Below, one piece after another: positions 14,512-23,016 of a stretch of DNA of 36,145 bases. Numbering within the stretch: the stretch's first letter is position 1; every line of letters starts with the position of its first letter. This DNA is from Treponema sp. (GTDB lineage Bacteria > Spirochaetota > Spirochaetia > Treponematales > Treponemataceae). The stretch spans positions 1 through 36,145 of the forward strand of contig JAILNY010000182.1 of assembly GCA_024691105.1 (NCBI GenBank). Direction: 5' to 3'. The notes under the pieces were generated by a model. That model made no database searches, was not told where the DNA came from, and was given only the letters and a program-made list of their open reading frames with translations. A program made the position numbers and the translations under genes.

Positions 14512-17128
14512 ATTCTGATACTTTTTCCGTTTGTTTTTTTTGTTTTTTATATTTTAATTCAAGTTTCTCCCCGTTTGAATCTACAACAATTTCGTTAGAA
14601 GAAGACTCGTCGTGGTTCAAAATCATAAGGCTTAACGGATCTTCGACTTCGCGCTGGATCATACGGCGCATCGGGCGCGCGCCCATCTCAGGATCATAGC
14701 CGTGTTCAATCATATAAGAACGAGCCGCCGGCTTAACATTAAGCTTGAGCTTCTTTTCTGCAAGTCTTTCGCAAAGTTCATCAAGCTCGATGTCAAGAAT
14801 TTTACCGACTTCTTTTTGTGAGAGCGTTCCAAACACAACGATGTCATCAATACGATTGATAAGCTCAGGGCTCATGATTTTCTTTAATTCAAGGATAGCG
14901 CTCGACTTGATATTTGCGTAATCCATTGCGGTATTAGCGCCGGCGGCTCCTGCAAAACCGATGTGGCCTTGAGAAACAATTTCGCGCGCGCCCGCATTGC
15001 TGGTCATAATAATGACGGTGTTTTTAAAACTTACATTGTGGCCAAGGCCGTCGCTTAATTCACCTTCTTCAAGAATCTGAAGCATCAGATTAAAGACATC
15101 AGGGTGAGCTTTTTCAATTTCATCAAAAAGAATTACAGAATAAGGATGCTGTCTGATTTTTTCTGTGAGAACGCCGCCTTCTTCGTAGCCGACATATCCT
15201 GGAGGTGCACCAACAAGACGAGAGGCCGTATGACGTTCCATATAATCTGACATATCAATTCTGATAAGAGAATCTTCTTTACCAAACAAAAATTTTGCAA
15301 GTGTCTTTGCAAGCTTTGTTTTACCGACACCTGTAGGACCAAGAAAAATAAACGAACCAATCGGACGCTTTGTACTTGAGATTCCAGCCCGACTTCTTCG
15401 CACAGCACTTGAAATAAGTTTAATTGCTTCTTCCTGCCCGATAACAGATTTATGGAGTTCATCTTCCATACGGATAAATCTTTTTACCTCTGCAACATCA
15501 AGCTCTTCTGCAGGAATTCCTGTCATCTGGCTTATGACATGACAGACATCAGAAGAAGTAACTTCTTTACAGATTCTGCCGTTATTCTTTTTCCAGTAAT
15601 TACTAAAGACATCAAGCTTTTCTTTTAACGCAACAACCTTGTCACGCACAAGAGCTGCCTGCTCGTAATTCTGATTTTTTACAAGCATCTGTTTTTCTGC
15701 GATTAATGCATCGATATTTTTTTCAAGTTCGGCAAGTTCTGTAGGACGAGCTTCTTCCTGGATTTTTTTCTGAGCGCCGACTTCATCAAGAATATCGATT
15801 GCCTTATCCGGCAAAAAGCGCTCCGGAATATATCTGTGAGACAATTTTACAATCAACGGAATCACATCATCGTTATATTTTACGTTGTGATAATCTTCGT
15901 ATTTTTTCTGAATACCGCATAAAATTTTATAAGTCTCAGAATCATTTGGCTCTTCAACTTTTACAACCTGAAAGCGTCGCTCAAAAGCTGAATCTTTTTC
16001 AAGATATTTACGATATTCTTTTCTTGTTGTTGCACCGATAATCTGAATCTCACCACGACTCAACGCAGGCTTTAACATATTAGAAGCGTCCATCTGTCCT
16101 GCCTGACCGCCAGCCCCAATTATTGTATGAATCTCATCAACAAAAAGAAGAATGTTTTTATTCTCCTTTACTTCATTCATAATTCGCTTTAAGCGCTCTT
16201 CAAAATCACCGCGATATTTTGTACCTGCAATCAAAGCACCAAGATCAAGCACTAAAACTTTTTTCTTTAAAAGATTATACGGAACCTCGCCTTTTACAAT
16301 TGCCTGAGCAAGTCCTTCAACAATTGCAGTTTTTCCAACACCAGGTTCACCAATTAAAAGCGGATTGTTTTTTGTACGGCGTGACAAAATCTGAATTACG
16401 CGTTTAATTTCTTCTTCACGTCCAACAACAGGATCTGTTGTTTCATTTAAGCTTTCTGCAGTTAAATCACGACTGTATTCTGCAAGGAACGATTGCCCCT
16501 GCTTGCCTTTAGAATTCTGCGCTCTTGAGTTTTGGCGGGAATTCTGTTTTTCTTCGGACTGTTCAATATTATCAGCAGTCTCAAGTGCTTTACTGAATTC
16601 TTCTCTTGTAATCTGAAGGCTTTCAAGTAAATCGTTCATCACAGAATCCTGCAATTTTTTTTCACCGGCAGGACTGCAGCTTGAAGGAATTCTTTTTCTA
16701 GCTTCAGGAAAGAGAGTTTTAATTACATCAAGTGAAATACCTGAACGTAAAAAATATCTGTTTGTAATACTACGGTCTTCTCTGATTGCCGCAATAAGAA
16801 TATGTTCAGTTCCAATATAGTTATCGCCCATATTCTCTGCTTCAATTCTTGCAGAATCTATAAGAGCAGAAAGTCTTCTGCTTGGCGAAAGCATATAAAG
16901 TGCATCAGTTATATTTTTTGACGGGACAATACTCTGCTCAAGTGCAAGCTGAAAATTAAGAACATTCACGTCCATGACAAGCAGAAGTGCATAACCAACA
17001 GAGTCAGCACTTTTTAACATTGCAAGAAGAACATGTTCCGGTAAAAGATAGGCACTTCCGCTTTTGCGGCCTTCATCCTGAGCCTGACCGACAATCAGGC
17101 GCTGAGCACGTGGAGATAACGAAATCAT
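14498..17128 (-). CDS. clpC: ATP-dependent Clp protease ATPase subunit ClpC
   Basis: AAA+ unfoldase that feeds proteins to ClpP. At 876 residues it is longer than B. subtilis ClpC (810), mainly through a polar linker at about 150-225. The N-domain has two Clp repeats and keeps the glutamates of PEH (E31) and GTEH (E108), the positions that recognise phosphoarginine in B. subtilis. Walker A of D1 is GEPGVGKT (about 260), with VDEIHTIIGAG as Walker B. A UVR-type middle domain (MLVKNQNYEQAALVRDK) marks it as ClpC rather than ClpA. Walker A of D2 is GPTGVGKT (about 595). The IGF tripeptide after MTSNAGAREIV is the ClpP-docking loop. AAGGG precedes the ATG, nine bases after mcsB. Confidence 0.96.
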   Translation of the reverse strand: MISLSPRAQRLIVGQAQDEGRKSGSAYLLPEHVLLAMLKSADSVGYALLLVMDVNVLNFQLALEQSIVPSKNITDALYMLSPSRRLSALIDSARIEAENMGDNYIGTEHILIAAIREDRSITNRYFLRSGISLDVIKTLFPEARKRIPSSCSPAGEKKLQDSVMNDLLESLQITREEFSKALETADNIEQSEEKQNSRQNSRAQNSKGKQGQSFLAEYSRDLTAESLNETTDPVVGREEEIKRVIQILSRRTKNNPLLIGEPGVGKTAIVEGLAQAIVKGEVPYNLLKKKVLVLDLGALIAGTKYRGDFEERLKRIMNEVKENKNILLFVDEIHTIIGAGGQAGQMDASNMLKPALSRGEIQIIGATTRKEYRKYLEKDSAFERRFQVVKVEEPNDSETYKILCGIQKKYEDYHNVKYNDDVIPLIVKLSHRYIPERFLPDKAIDILDEVGAQKKIQEEARPTELAELEKNIDALIAEKQMLVKNQNYEQAALVRDKVVALKEKLDVFSNYWKKNNGRICKEVTSSDVCHVISQMTGIPAEELDVAEVKRFIRMEDELHKSVIGQEEAIKLISSAVRRSRAGISSTKRPIGSFIFLGPTGVGKTKLAKTLAKFLFGKEDSLIRIDMSDYMERHTASRLVGAPPGYVGYEEGGVLTEKIRQHPYSVILFDEIEKAHPDVFNLMLQILEEGELSDGLGHNVSFKNTVIIMTSNAGAREIVSQGHIGFAGAAGANTAMDYANIKSSAILELKKIMSPELINRIDDIVVFGTLSQKEVGKILDIELDELCERLAEKKLKLNVKPAARSYMIEHGYDPEMGARPMRRMIQREVEDPLSLMILNHDESSSNEIVVDSNGEKLELKYKKQKKQTEKVSEYEKY

Positions 17129-17137
17129 ATAATACCC

Positions 17138-18223
17138 TTAAGAGACAAATGAAATTTTGTCAACTACAGATTTTATGACAATTGCACGCAATCTGTCTTC
17201 TTTTAATTCCGGGCTTTCAGAAACATCCTCTTCAAAAGAAAAGTTTCCGGTGTTGAGCATATATCCCAAATGCCCGCTTTGAATACGATATAAGAGTGAA
17301 TTCAACTCGTAATCTTCAACTCCAGCAATAAAACCAGAATCAAGTCCCCATTTTATGCACGAAATAAGGTCAATACATTCGCGAAGCGAAAGCAAAACGC
17401 TGAATTTTGCAAGTGAATACGCCCTTACTACAATATTGTGAACAACTGTCGGTTTATTATCGGCAAAATTCTGTCTTTTCTTGCGTTCAAATTCACAAAT
17501 TAATGAAGCAATCGAAGAAACCCCGGCAAGCTGATCTATTTCTGAGCCATTAAAACATGACATAGTCGAAACTTCATAATAAGCACCAAGCGAAGAATCA
17601 AATAAAGTCCCGACTCCAAAGCAGTCAGAAACTAAAAAACCCTTGCGCTGAATATCCTTAATAAAAGTTTTCATTTCACCAGAATAACTTAAAGCAGGAA
17701 GATGAAACCTGAGGCTCGACTTTAAACCGCTTCCTGTATTAAAGATACTTGAATTTAAATATCCAAAATCCCGGCTTGCTGCAAACTGAACAGACTCCTG
17801 CATCTGCTCATCAATTTTGCAGCATCTGTCATAGGTAGGCTCAAGATCCAATCCAGAAGCAAAGCTTGAAATTTTTACGTGATCATCTGCATTAACAAGG
17901 CAGGCCGAAACTCCATCGAGTGTGGTCACAAGTCCGGTTCCTGAATTAGAATACAAACCGCACTCGGTTAAAATTTTTTCTCCTTCAGAATCAAGATTGC
18001 TTAAAGACATCATTTGAAAATTATCAGGATTAGAAAATTTTGAAAAAGAATCAAATATAATGTTTTGAACTCTTCCGCTGTCGCCCTGTTTAAAATTTGC
18101 CGGAAAAGGAAAGCTTGCAAGATTTCTTGAAAGCCTGACTCTTGTAGAAACTACAACATCCTGTTCCGGCGCTGGAGAATTATACCAGACTTTTGTATTG
18201 CTGTCTTTTGGATCAAGATTCAT
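17138..18223 (-). CDS. mcsB: McsB-like protein-arginine kinase homologue with degenerate active site
   Basis: The phosphagen-kinase fold covers all 361 residues and the place between mcsA and clpC identifies McsB, which phosphorylates protein arginines to mark them for ClpCP. The first ATP-binding arginines (STRVRLSRN, R28/R30) are kept. Others are changed against the family: NEEDH(I/L)R reads NADDHVK (111-117), the active-site GTGLRAS reads GSGLKSS (K168), the cysteine of TSCPTN is serine, and the flexible loop RGxxGE reads SDCFGV (199-204). The C-terminal RDxxRA pocket is EDRLRA. The frame is intact, so this is not decay into a pseudogene. Activity is doubtful; an adaptor or scaffold role is possible. 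The ATG at 18223 is chosen for AGGCGG eight bases upstream, over a TTG at 18229. Confidence 0.88.
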   Translation of the reverse strand: MNLDPKDSNTKVWYNSPAPEQDVVVSTRVRLSRNLASFPFPANFKQGDSGRVQNIIFDSFSKFSNPDNFQMMSLSNLDSEGEKILTECGLYSNSGTGLVTTLDGVSACLVNADDHVKISSFASGLDLEPTYDRCCKIDEQMQESVQFAASRDFGYLNSSIFNTGSGLKSSLRFHLPALSYSGEMKTFIKDIQRKGFLVSDCFGVGTLFDSSLGAYYEVSTMSCFNGSEIDQLAGVSSIASLICEFERKKRQNFADNKPTVVHNIVVRAYSLAKFSVLLSLRECIDLISCIKWGLDSGFIAGVEDYELNSLLYRIQSGHLGYMLNTGNFSFEEDVSESPELKEDRLRAIVIKSVVDKISFVS

Positions 18224-18238
18224 AAACAAAGCCGCCTT

Positions 18239-18739
18239 TTATTTTTCACCATCAGCGATAGGCTTTGATTCAATGGCATGAAGATAATCACGGTAAAACG
18301 CTGCCTTTTCGTAATCTTCATTTTCAACGGCAAGATCCAATTTCTTTTGCACTTCTATCCTGTCGGTCAAAACAGATCTAAAGCTTGAAATACGTTTTGG
18401 CATGCGGCCTGTATATTTTCCGTAAATTCCATGTTTTGTCATTGTCTCGATAATTTTGTCCTTGAATATTTCGTAGCATTCAGGACAGCCTGTAAGACCT
18501 GTAAGACAAATTCTTGAAAGACGCTGACCGCAAACAGGACAGACAAAGTCTTCGGATTTTTTATTTTCAAAATATTCTTTAAAAAGTGAATTGAGCGCTT
18601 TTGAAATTTCTTTTGGATCTGTCGAAAAACCATGTTCTTTTACACAGTCCGCACAGATGTTGAGTTTTCTTTTTCCAGTCTTAGAAGTCTGTTCAACAAA
18701 AAAAGTTGCTTCCCTCTTATGACAAATATCGCAAATCAT
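18239..18739 (-). CDS. mcsA: McsA-like zinc-finger / UVR-motif protein
   Basis: The 166-residue partner of McsB. It has four CxxC pairs: CDIC (3-6), CADC (about 29-32), CPVC and CPEC in the middle, enough for two zinc sites. The C-terminus carries a UVR motif (EVQKKLDLAVENEDYEKAA), the segment shared with UvrB, UvrC and the ClpC middle domain. In Firmicutes McsA activates McsB and helps control stress responses with CtsR; no ctsR is present in this window. The ATG overlaps the stop of the upstream permease gene as TAATG, and mcsB follows 15 bases later. Confidence 0.93.
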   Translation of the reverse strand: MICDICHKREATFFVEQTSKTGKRKLNICADCVKEHGFSTDPKEISKALNSLFKEYFENKKSEDFVCPVCGQRLSRICLTGLTGCPECYEIFKDKIIETMTKHGIYGKYTGRMPKRISSFRSVLTDRIEVQKKLDLAVENEDYEKAAFYRDYLHAIESKPIADGEK

Positions 18740-20073
18740 TACGCGCCCGCCTTTCTTAATGTTTCAACCGGTTTTTCTTTTCCTGCCTTTACAGCCGGAA
18801 TAAGACTTGCCAGCAAAGACAAAATCAATGTAAACACAGTATACAACATAATCTGACTTTTTGGAATGTTTACAGGAACTGTTTCAAGATAGTAGGCTTC
18901 ATCCATTAAGTGAATTGCAGAAAATGCACTGACGTTGCCGTTTTTAATAAAATAAATTAATTCTGCAAAAATATTAACAATTTTTTCAAAGAAAGAAATT
19001 ATAGAATTTATATTATACGAAATTATTATTCCAAGTGGGATGCCAACCATAACTCCCATAAGTCCGATTGCAAGGCCTGTAAATATAAAAGCAGAACTTA
19101 TGTCTTTATTTTTTGTTCCAAAGCTTTTTAAAATTGCAATTTCTTTTCTGCGTTCCATCGTAAGCATTACAAGGCTTGAAGAAATATTAATCGATGCAAC
19201 AAGAACAATCAAAAGCATTATAAAAAGAAGAAGCATTTTAGTACTTGCAAAATTTTCGTACTGATCTTTATTTAGTTCGTCCCAGCGATAAGTATTTGCA
19301 CTATAATCAATTGCATGCTCTATTCGCTGCTGAATATGATACAAATTCTTAAACGCATCTTTTGTTTCTACCATGATGCAGACTTCTGATGAATCTGTTT
19401 TTAAAATCTTTTGTCCTTCTTCGATTGGAATATAAACCCATAAAGAGTCCATTTCCTGGTAGCCAGAACTGATTACAGCGCTTACCTTAAACGGTGTAAT
19501 GCGCGGAGTAATTTTTCCATTTACACGATTTGTTGTAACAAGTCGTATCGTGTCACCAGGACCGATATTGAGTTTTTCTGAGATTCCTTTTCCGATTAAG
19601 GCTTTACGACCTTTTGAAGAATAAAAATCGTCGATAGATCCAGAAGATGCCGAAAATAAATTTTTATATGAATCAAGATCTCTGAAAATCTCTGGCTCTA
19701 CTGCACGTATCGTTATTCCACAGCGAGCCTTTGTAGAAGCGGCAAGTCCTGTAGAGTTTATCAGTTCATAGGCATCTTTAACATTTGGAACAGCCTTTAT
19801 CTTTTTTACGTCTTCATCAAGAATAGTTTTATCGATTGAATCATCGACAAAAAAACTGTATTCAACCTGAATATGCGAAGAAGAAAGATTTATAATTCTC
19901 TCTGTAATTCCTTCTATCATTCCATCTGATACAGAAATTACAACAACAAGAGGGATCAGACTTAATGCAATACATACAGCAGCACCGATAATACTTTTTG
20001 TGCCGACAGTTTTTTTGCCGCTTTTAGGGAAAACTATTCTTGATGCAAAAAGAAGAGATGACTTTACACTCAT
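18739..20073 (-). CDS. LolC/LolE-family ABC transporter permease (second copy in operon)
   Basis: FtsX-like permease of 444 residues with the four-helix plan of LolC/LolE. One helix lies near residues 26-50 (IIGAAVCIALSLIPLVVVIS), then comes a large periplasmic MacB-type domain of about 220 residues, and three helices near 278-300, 322-350 and 405-430. The middle cytoplasmic loop MERRKEIAILKSFG is the conserved coupling segment with the ATPase. With the neighbouring LolD-like ATPase and the other permease it should form a LolCDE-type complex that releases lipoproteins from the inner membrane. Both ends overlap neighbours as TAATG. The first gene of the heat-stress trio, mcsA, follows directly. 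Confidence 0.9.
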   Translation of the reverse strand: MSVKSSLLFASRIVFPKSGKKTVGTKSIIGAAVCIALSLIPLVVVISVSDGMIEGITERIINLSSSHIQVEYSFFVDDSIDKTILDEDVKKIKAVPNVKDAYELINSTGLAASTKARCGITIRAVEPEIFRDLDSYKNLFSASSGSIDDFYSSKGRKALIGKGISEKLNIGPGDTIRLVTTNRVNGKITPRITPFKVSAVISSGYQEMDSLWVYIPIEEGQKILKTDSSEVCIMVETKDAFKNLYHIQQRIEHAIDYSANTYRWDELNKDQYENFASTKMLLLFIMLLIVLVASINISSSLVMLTMERRKEIAILKSFGTKNKDISSAFIFTGLAIGLMGVMVGIPLGIIISYNINSIISFFEKIVNIFAELIYFIKNGNVSAFSAIHLMDEAYYLETVPVNIPKSQIMLYTVFTLILSLLASLIPAVKAGKEKPVETLRKAGA

Positions 20074-20786
20074 TAGTTTGCCGCCGTATTTTTAGCGTTA
20101 AAGTTTTTTTCAATAGAAAGATGCTTGTTAGAAATTCTGTAAATTATAGATCCTTTTTTTGCAAGTTCCATATCATGAGTTACAAGAATCAAAGTTTTGT
20201 TATATTTTTCTGCAACCGAAAACAAAAGCTCGCCTATCATCTTTGCATTCTGAGGATCAAGGTTTCCGGTAGGTTCATCAGCAAGGATAAGACGAGGATT
20301 ATTTATAAGGGAACGGGCAACAGCAACGCGCTGTCTCTCTCCTCCAGAAAGTTCTGACGGCAGATGATTTTTTCTCTCATAAAGTCCGACATCCTTTAAT
20401 AAAACTTCTGCTTTTTCCATAGCCTCTTTTTTATTCATACCGGCCATATATGCAGGCAAGAAAATATTTTCAAGCGCACTAAAATCTTTTAAAAGATGAT
20501 GAAACTGAAAAACAAGCCCGATAAAACTTGAACGGTAAGTACACAATTCAGATTCGCTCATCTTTCCAAGCTCATATTCACCTGCGCGAATTGTTCCAGA
20601 AGTTGCATTATCAATTCCGCTTAGAATATTTAAGAGAGTACTTTTTCCATTACCACTTTCACCGACAATTGTAATACGGCTTCCTTCCTGAACAGACAAA
20701 TTCAAGTCCTTTAAAACTGTAAGTGTCTCACCTTTTGAAACGTAAGTTTTTTCAAGATTTTTTATTTCGATAAAATTATTCTTCAT
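20073..20786 (-). CDS. lolD: Lipoprotein-export ABC transporter ATPase (LolD-like)
   Basis: ABC ATPase of 237 residues in the LolD/MacB group. Visible motifs are Walker A GESGNGKST, Q-loop VFQFHHLL, signature LSGGERQR, Walker B LILADEPTGNLD and switch histidine VTHD. It should power release of outer-membrane lipoproteins with the two permeases on either side. The ATG at 20786 has GAGG seven bases upstream; a TTG five codons earlier lacks a site. The gene start overlaps the upstream permease by 11 bases, and its stop overlaps the downstream permease ATG as TAATG, so subunits are probably made in step. Confidence 0.95.
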   Translation of the reverse strand: MKNNFIEIKNLEKTYVSKGETLTVLKDLNLSVQEGSRITIVGESGNGKSTLLNILSGIDNATSGTIRAGEYELGKMSESELCTYRSSFIGLVFQFHHLLKDFSALENIFLPAYMAGMNKKEAMEKAEVLLKDVGLYERKNHLPSELSGGERQRVAVARSLINNPRLILADEPTGNLDPQNAKMIGELLFSVAEKYNKTLILVTHDMELAKKGSIIYRISNKHLSIEKNFNAKNTAAN

Positions 20787-22062
20787 GCAAAACCTCGGCA
20801 ATTTTCATTTTTAAAACATTTGTACTTGCAATCCAGGATGCAAAGACACACGAAAAAATTCCAAACAAAGTAACAAAGATAACTTCACCGCTCATTACGC
20901 GGGCGGGAATATTTGCATAAACATTCCACATTGAATTTTCCATAATAAATTTCTTTGCGGCAGGATTAAAAATACTGGTTGAAATATATGTAAAAAAATA
21001 CTGGAGCTTAGAAATTATATGGAACACGGTTTTTATATTAAAGCTGAGCAAAAGCCCAAGAACACATCCGGGAACAGCGCCTTTAAGACCTGTCATTAAT
21101 CCTCTGAGTAAAAATATTTTTTGAATTGAATGCGAGCTTCCGCCAAGACTTGCAAGCGTAGATATTTCTGTTCTGCGCTCATAAACAAGCTTTCGCATTG
21201 AATTATAGATATTAACTGCAACTACAACAAAAATCAAAATTACAAGAAGCATAAGCATATTTTTTTCTACACGGAGTGCTCCAAAAAAACTCTTATTGTA
21301 ATCACGCCATTCAGAAATTTTAATACTTTGAAATTTTTTTTCTACATCACGTTTGAAATTCTTATCCATATTCTGATTAACAAGTTTAATACCGTAAATT
21401 TCAGGTGTTGAACCAAACCATTTTTCTGCCGCATCAAGATTTATAAATGCATAAGACTGATTTATATCCGCATATCCGCAGGAAAAAACACCTTTTACCG
21501 TAAACACTCTATCTTTAGAAATCAACGCAGTATCACTTGAACCACTCAAAGCAAAAAGATTAACTTTACTTCCTGTTCTTACACCAAGAGAGCGCGCAAG
21601 TCTTGAACCGATAACTATAAACTCTTCATCACTTAGATCAAACTGGCCGCCAATCATTGTCATCTCTTTTGCAAAACCATCATCAATAGACAAGACATTT
21701 TGCGGTACAGCGCGTATAAGACAGCCAGCTTCTTTTCCGGTAGTGTCAGTTATAAGACTTTGAGCTTCTTTAAATGCGACATACGAGCGGACATTTTTAT
21801 TCTGAGTTAAGAAATTTTCAAACTGCTCTTTATCATGATCGGGTACCGCTGTTGCCTGAACATGATAAGAACTTATTTCGATTATTGAATCAATAAACTG
21901 CATCTGAAAACCATTCATTACACTTAAAACAGTAATCAGCGTCATAACACCAAAACAGATTCCCAATGCAGAAAGTCTTGTTGTAACTGCAGAACTTCCT
22001 TTTCGGTCTACAAGAGAAAACCTTTTGCTTACATAATAAATCCAATTCAACTTTTTATTCAT
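20776..22062 (-). CDS. LolC/LolE-family ABC transporter permease (first copy in operon)
   Basis: FtsX-like permease of 428 residues from the ATG at 22062 (MNKKLNWIYYVSKRF). A helix at about 30-50 (LSALGICFGVMTLITVLSV) is followed by a periplasmic domain with VIGSRLARSLGVRTGSKVNL, and then three helices in the last 170 residues. The loop YERRTEISTLASLGGS contacts the ATPase. It differs clearly from the other permease, so the complex is probably a LolC/LolE heterodimer rather than a homodimer. The upstream start at 22122 would extend far into the preceding gene and is not favoured. The chosen ATG overlaps that gene's stop by eight bases. Confidence 0.9.
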   Translation of the reverse strand: MNKKLNWIYYVSKRFSLVDRKGSSAVTTRLSALGICFGVMTLITVLSVMNGFQMQFIDSIIEISSYHVQATAVPDHDKEQFENFLTQNKNVRSYVAFKEAQSLITDTTGKEAGCLIRAVPQNVLSIDDGFAKEMTMIGGQFDLSDEEFIVIGSRLARSLGVRTGSKVNLFALSGSSDTALISKDRVFTVKGVFSCGYADINQSYAFINLDAAEKWFGSTPEIYGIKLVNQNMDKNFKRDVEKKFQSIKISEWRDYNKSFFGALRVEKNMLMLLVILIFVVVAVNIYNSMRKLVYERRTEISTLASLGGSSHSIQKIFLLRGLMTGLKGAVPGCVLGLLLSFNIKTVFHIISKLQYFFTYISTSIFNPAAKKFIMENSMWNVYANIPARVMSGEVIFVTLFGIFSCVFASWIASTNVLKMKIAEVLHEE

Positions 22063-22999
22063 AAATCTTTTTCTGTCTCTCTTTGTTACCAAAATAAAAT
22101 ATTTCTGAATATTTTTTTCCATTTCTATATTCTACACGTACTGAAGCATCATTATCAAAAAAGACTGACTGCACATATTCTTTTTCTGTAGTATAAATTG
22201 TTTTCATTCTTAAAACACCTTCTTCATAAAAAGTTGTCACAGGCGGAACGTCAACTCTCTGATACTCATAAACATTTTTTCTTACAGACTGTTTCTGTTT
22301 AGAAAAAGGTAAAAGCTCTGAATACTGAATATGAATAACCTCTTCTTCCAGAACGCGTTTCATGTCATCATATTTATATCTATATGTATATTCCAGACGA
22401 GACCGGGCATTTGAATTCTTTTTATAAATCACAGTATTCTCATCTGCTTCTGGAAAACAATATTCGTTTTTCTCTATCAGATTATTATCTTCATCGTAAA
22501 AAAACTCGTTCATCGTTTTATTAACTAAATTATATTCTAAAACTTTTCGTGCAAAATTAAAATTATTTACAGAACTTTTTTCCTGCTGAGCAGAAAATGA
22601 ATAATACGAAATAAGAGTCATTTTTGCTTCAGAAGCTTTATCCGTACAATTCCATGTTTCTGTATGTTCAAGGTAGAAATTTGAATCATAAAAACTTCGT
22701 TTTACAATATTTTTAGAATAAGATGTAAGAACGCGGCCTTTTTTTAAGGCAGACTGATTTATTTTTAATGCTTCTGTATCCTGTGCAGTGTACGTAAAAA
22801 GATGAAGGTGCGCACTTGAATCAAGGATATTCTGATACTCAGGCTTTTTTATTTCCTGCTTATTCTCAGTAGACGCCTGTATCTGTTCTGCATCCGGCTG
22901 AGCAAACTTTTCTTCTGCAGCGCCTTGAATTTTCTGCTCCTGAGCAAAGACTGATGAGATTAATAAAACTATTGCAAAAAAGACATGCGTTTTTTTCAT
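22055..22999 (-). CDS. Exported protein of unknown function in the Lol operon
   Basis: The protein has 314 residues. A signal peptide (FFAIVLLISSVFA, then QEQKIQ) indicates export; no lipobox cysteine is seen. The next ~35 residues are Gln/Glu/Ala/Lys-rich and probably disordered. From about residue 60 it is rich in strands with repeated short phrases (NEFFYDEDNNLIEKNEY, YRYKYDDMKRVLEEEV, TTFYEEGVLRMKTIYT, VRVEYRNGKKYSEIFYF), similar in style to YD/MORN-like text-repeat folds. I recognise no family. It is transcribed just before the lipoprotein-export genes and overlaps the first by eight bases, so a periplasmic partner role is possible but unproved. Confidence 0.75.
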   Translation of the reverse strand: MKKTHVFFAIVLLISSVFAQEQKIQGAAEEKFAQPDAEQIQASTENKQEIKKPEYQNILDSSAHLHLFTYTAQDTEALKINQSALKKGRVLTSYSKNIVKRSFYDSNFYLEHTETWNCTDKASEAKMTLISYYSFSAQQEKSSVNNFNFARKVLEYNLVNKTMNEFFYDEDNNLIEKNEYCFPEADENTVIYKKNSNARSRLEYTYRYKYDDMKRVLEEEVIHIQYSELLPFSKQKQSVRKNVYEYQRVDVPPVTTFYEEGVLRMKTIYTTEKEYVQSVFFDNDASVRVEYRNGKKYSEIFYFGNKERQKKIYE

Positions 23000-23016
23000 C
23001 CGCTTTAAACTATATT

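Noticed and set aside
22063..22122. Upstream start for the first Lol-type permease
   Set aside because: It would add 20 polar residues, overlap the previous gene by 68 bases and lacks a ribosome-binding site. The ATG at 22062 gives the usual LolC/E N-terminus.
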